Below are positions 63,510 to 64,000 of a stretch of DNA of 64,000 nt, in pieces (positions within the stretch are counted from its first letter, which is position 1; every line of letters starts with the position of its first letter). The stretch covers positions 16,563,421 through 16,627,420 of the forward strand of contig OY783194.1 in NCBI GenBank assembly GCA_963678675.1, given 5' to 3'. Origin of the DNA: Xiphydria camelus. Its lineage: Eukaryota; Arthropoda; Insecta; Hymenoptera; Xiphydriidae. The notes beneath the pieces were generated by a model. That model did not search any database, was not told where the DNA came from, and worked only from the letters and a program-made list of their open reading frames with translations. The position numbers and the translations under genes are program-made.

Positions 63510-64000
63510 CAGGGTGCGATAAAAGTTCCCGCAATGTTTTGTTTGCGCATTTTTAGCTTTGTTAATTAAGTTATTTGTCATTTCTGATGATTTTATTGAA
63601 TTCCTTGTTTAATTTTGGTCCAGAATGTGTCGTAGGTATTTGTTTATTTTCAGTTGTGCTGAAGCTATGTCTCGTGAAAATCAGCGTGTCACTGTGGTCG
63701 AATTGCACAAGCAAGGAATGAAGACGGCCGACGTTGTTCGCACGACTGGCTACAAGCAACGAACTGTCTACGATGCCGAACGTTACATGAAAACCGGTGG
63801 GACCACGGACCGTCCTCGAAGCGGTCGTCCAACCACCGCCACCACTCCGGAAAACATTCAGAATGTCCGCTGCCGAATTCAACGAAATCCGGAAAGTTCG
63901 ATGCGGAAAATGGCGATGGAGATTGGGATCAGCGAGTTCAGCGTCCGGAGTATCGTCAAAAAGAAGCTAAAATTACGGAGCTACAAGATCGCGCGTGTCT
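63510..64000 (+). mobile_element. Tc1/mariner-type transposon, left part, cut by window edge
   Basis: CAGGGTGCGATAAAAGTTCC at 63510, preceded by TA (63508-63509), has the form of a mariner-type terminal repeat. An open transposase frame follows 157 bases later and runs off the window. Confidence 0.75.
63667..64000 (+). CDS. Tc1/mariner-type transposase, N-terminal 111 codons
   Basis: ATG at 63667 starts MSRENQRVTVVELHKQGMKT, ADVVRTTGYKQRTVYDAERY and MKTGGTTDRPRSGRPTT. Two helix-turn-helix segments are joined by the G-R-P-R-like linker RPRSGRP; the second one includes SSMRKMAMEIGISEFSVRSI followed by VKKKLKLRSYKI. This is the DNA-binding half of a Tc1/mariner transposase. No stop or shift is seen up to the edge, and GC is higher than in the surroundings, so the copy may be young. 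The catalytic domain lies outside the window. Confidence 0.85.
   Translation, partial: MSRENQRVTVVELHKQGMKTADVVRTTGYKQRTVYDAERYMKTGGTTDRPRSGRPTTATTPENIQNVRCRIQRNPESSMRKMAMEIGISEFSVRSIVKKKLKLRSYKIARV

Noticed and set aside
1..64000. Endogenous virus or bacterial insert
   Set aside because: No envelope, capsid-polymerase or bacterial operon structure was seen; retroelement parts are all copia type without an envelope gene.

Overview
This is a 64 kb piece of eukaryotic, almost certainly insect, nuclear DNA that is nearly all mobile-element sequence. The insect reading rests on canonical GT..AG splice sites, a TATA box plus TCAGT initiator in an arthropod arrangement, Ty1/copia elements primed from the half initiator-Met tRNA as in Drosophila copia, and coding remnants of transposon families common in arthropods (Kolobok/PF20700, Crypton-like tyrosine recombinase, pogo-like, piggyBac, THAP-bearing and Harbinger types). 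Many CpG dinucleotides would fit a hymenopteran, but the species cannot be fixed from this window. I found no complete host gene, no rRNA, no canonical tRNA and no CRISPR array. The only clear host-gene sequence is a captured fragment of protein kinase D inside a transposon.

Layout. 1-3.0 kb: element A, a dead transposase remnant between inverted arrays of a 121-bp repeat, itself hit by a TTAA MITE and a Harbinger derivative. 3.1-3.6 kb: a 5' exon of a PF20700-type transposase on the minus strand. 4.7-8.1 kb: element B, a related transposon with long terminal inverted repeats (TIRs) built from the same 121-bp module and a recognisable promoter. 9.0-17.8 kb: degenerate copia element 1, split in its integrase by a 3.9-kb palindromic TTAA-flanked element. 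18.9-22.0 kb: tyrosine-recombinase pseudogene. 22.3-24.8 kb: foldback and tandem repeats. 24.8-33.7 kb: younger copia element 2 on the minus strand (target-site duplication GGTGC, near-identical LTRs), interrupted between gag and pol by a 4.15-kb element carrying protein kinase D exons. 33.7-46.4 kb: Tc1-like and mariner derivatives, many MITEs, minisatellites, a SINE-like sequence and a 3.8-kb palindromic THAP element. 47.2-52.3 kb: TTAA MITEs and a structurally complete Kolobok-type transposon with an open 585-codon transposase. 52.8-57.4 kb: a MITE of the element-B family, a long-TIR element with a nuclease-like remnant, and a piggyBac deletion derivative. 58-60 kb: a coding-like minisatellite. 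60-64 kb: a pogo-like transposase broken by three different insertions, then the start of a Tc1/mariner transposase cut by the window edge.

How the parts relate. Most pieces are parasites on parasites: insertions interrupt earlier transposases, so relative ages can be read from nesting. Two features recur. First, eight elements are flanked by TTAA on both sides or, in one case, by TTAA and TAA. Second, one 121-bp TIR module is shared by three elements. The Kolobok transposase at 49.4-51.1 kb is the only unbroken transposase in view with both ends present, and could in principle mobilise the MITE at 61.97-62.68 kb, which has similar ends.
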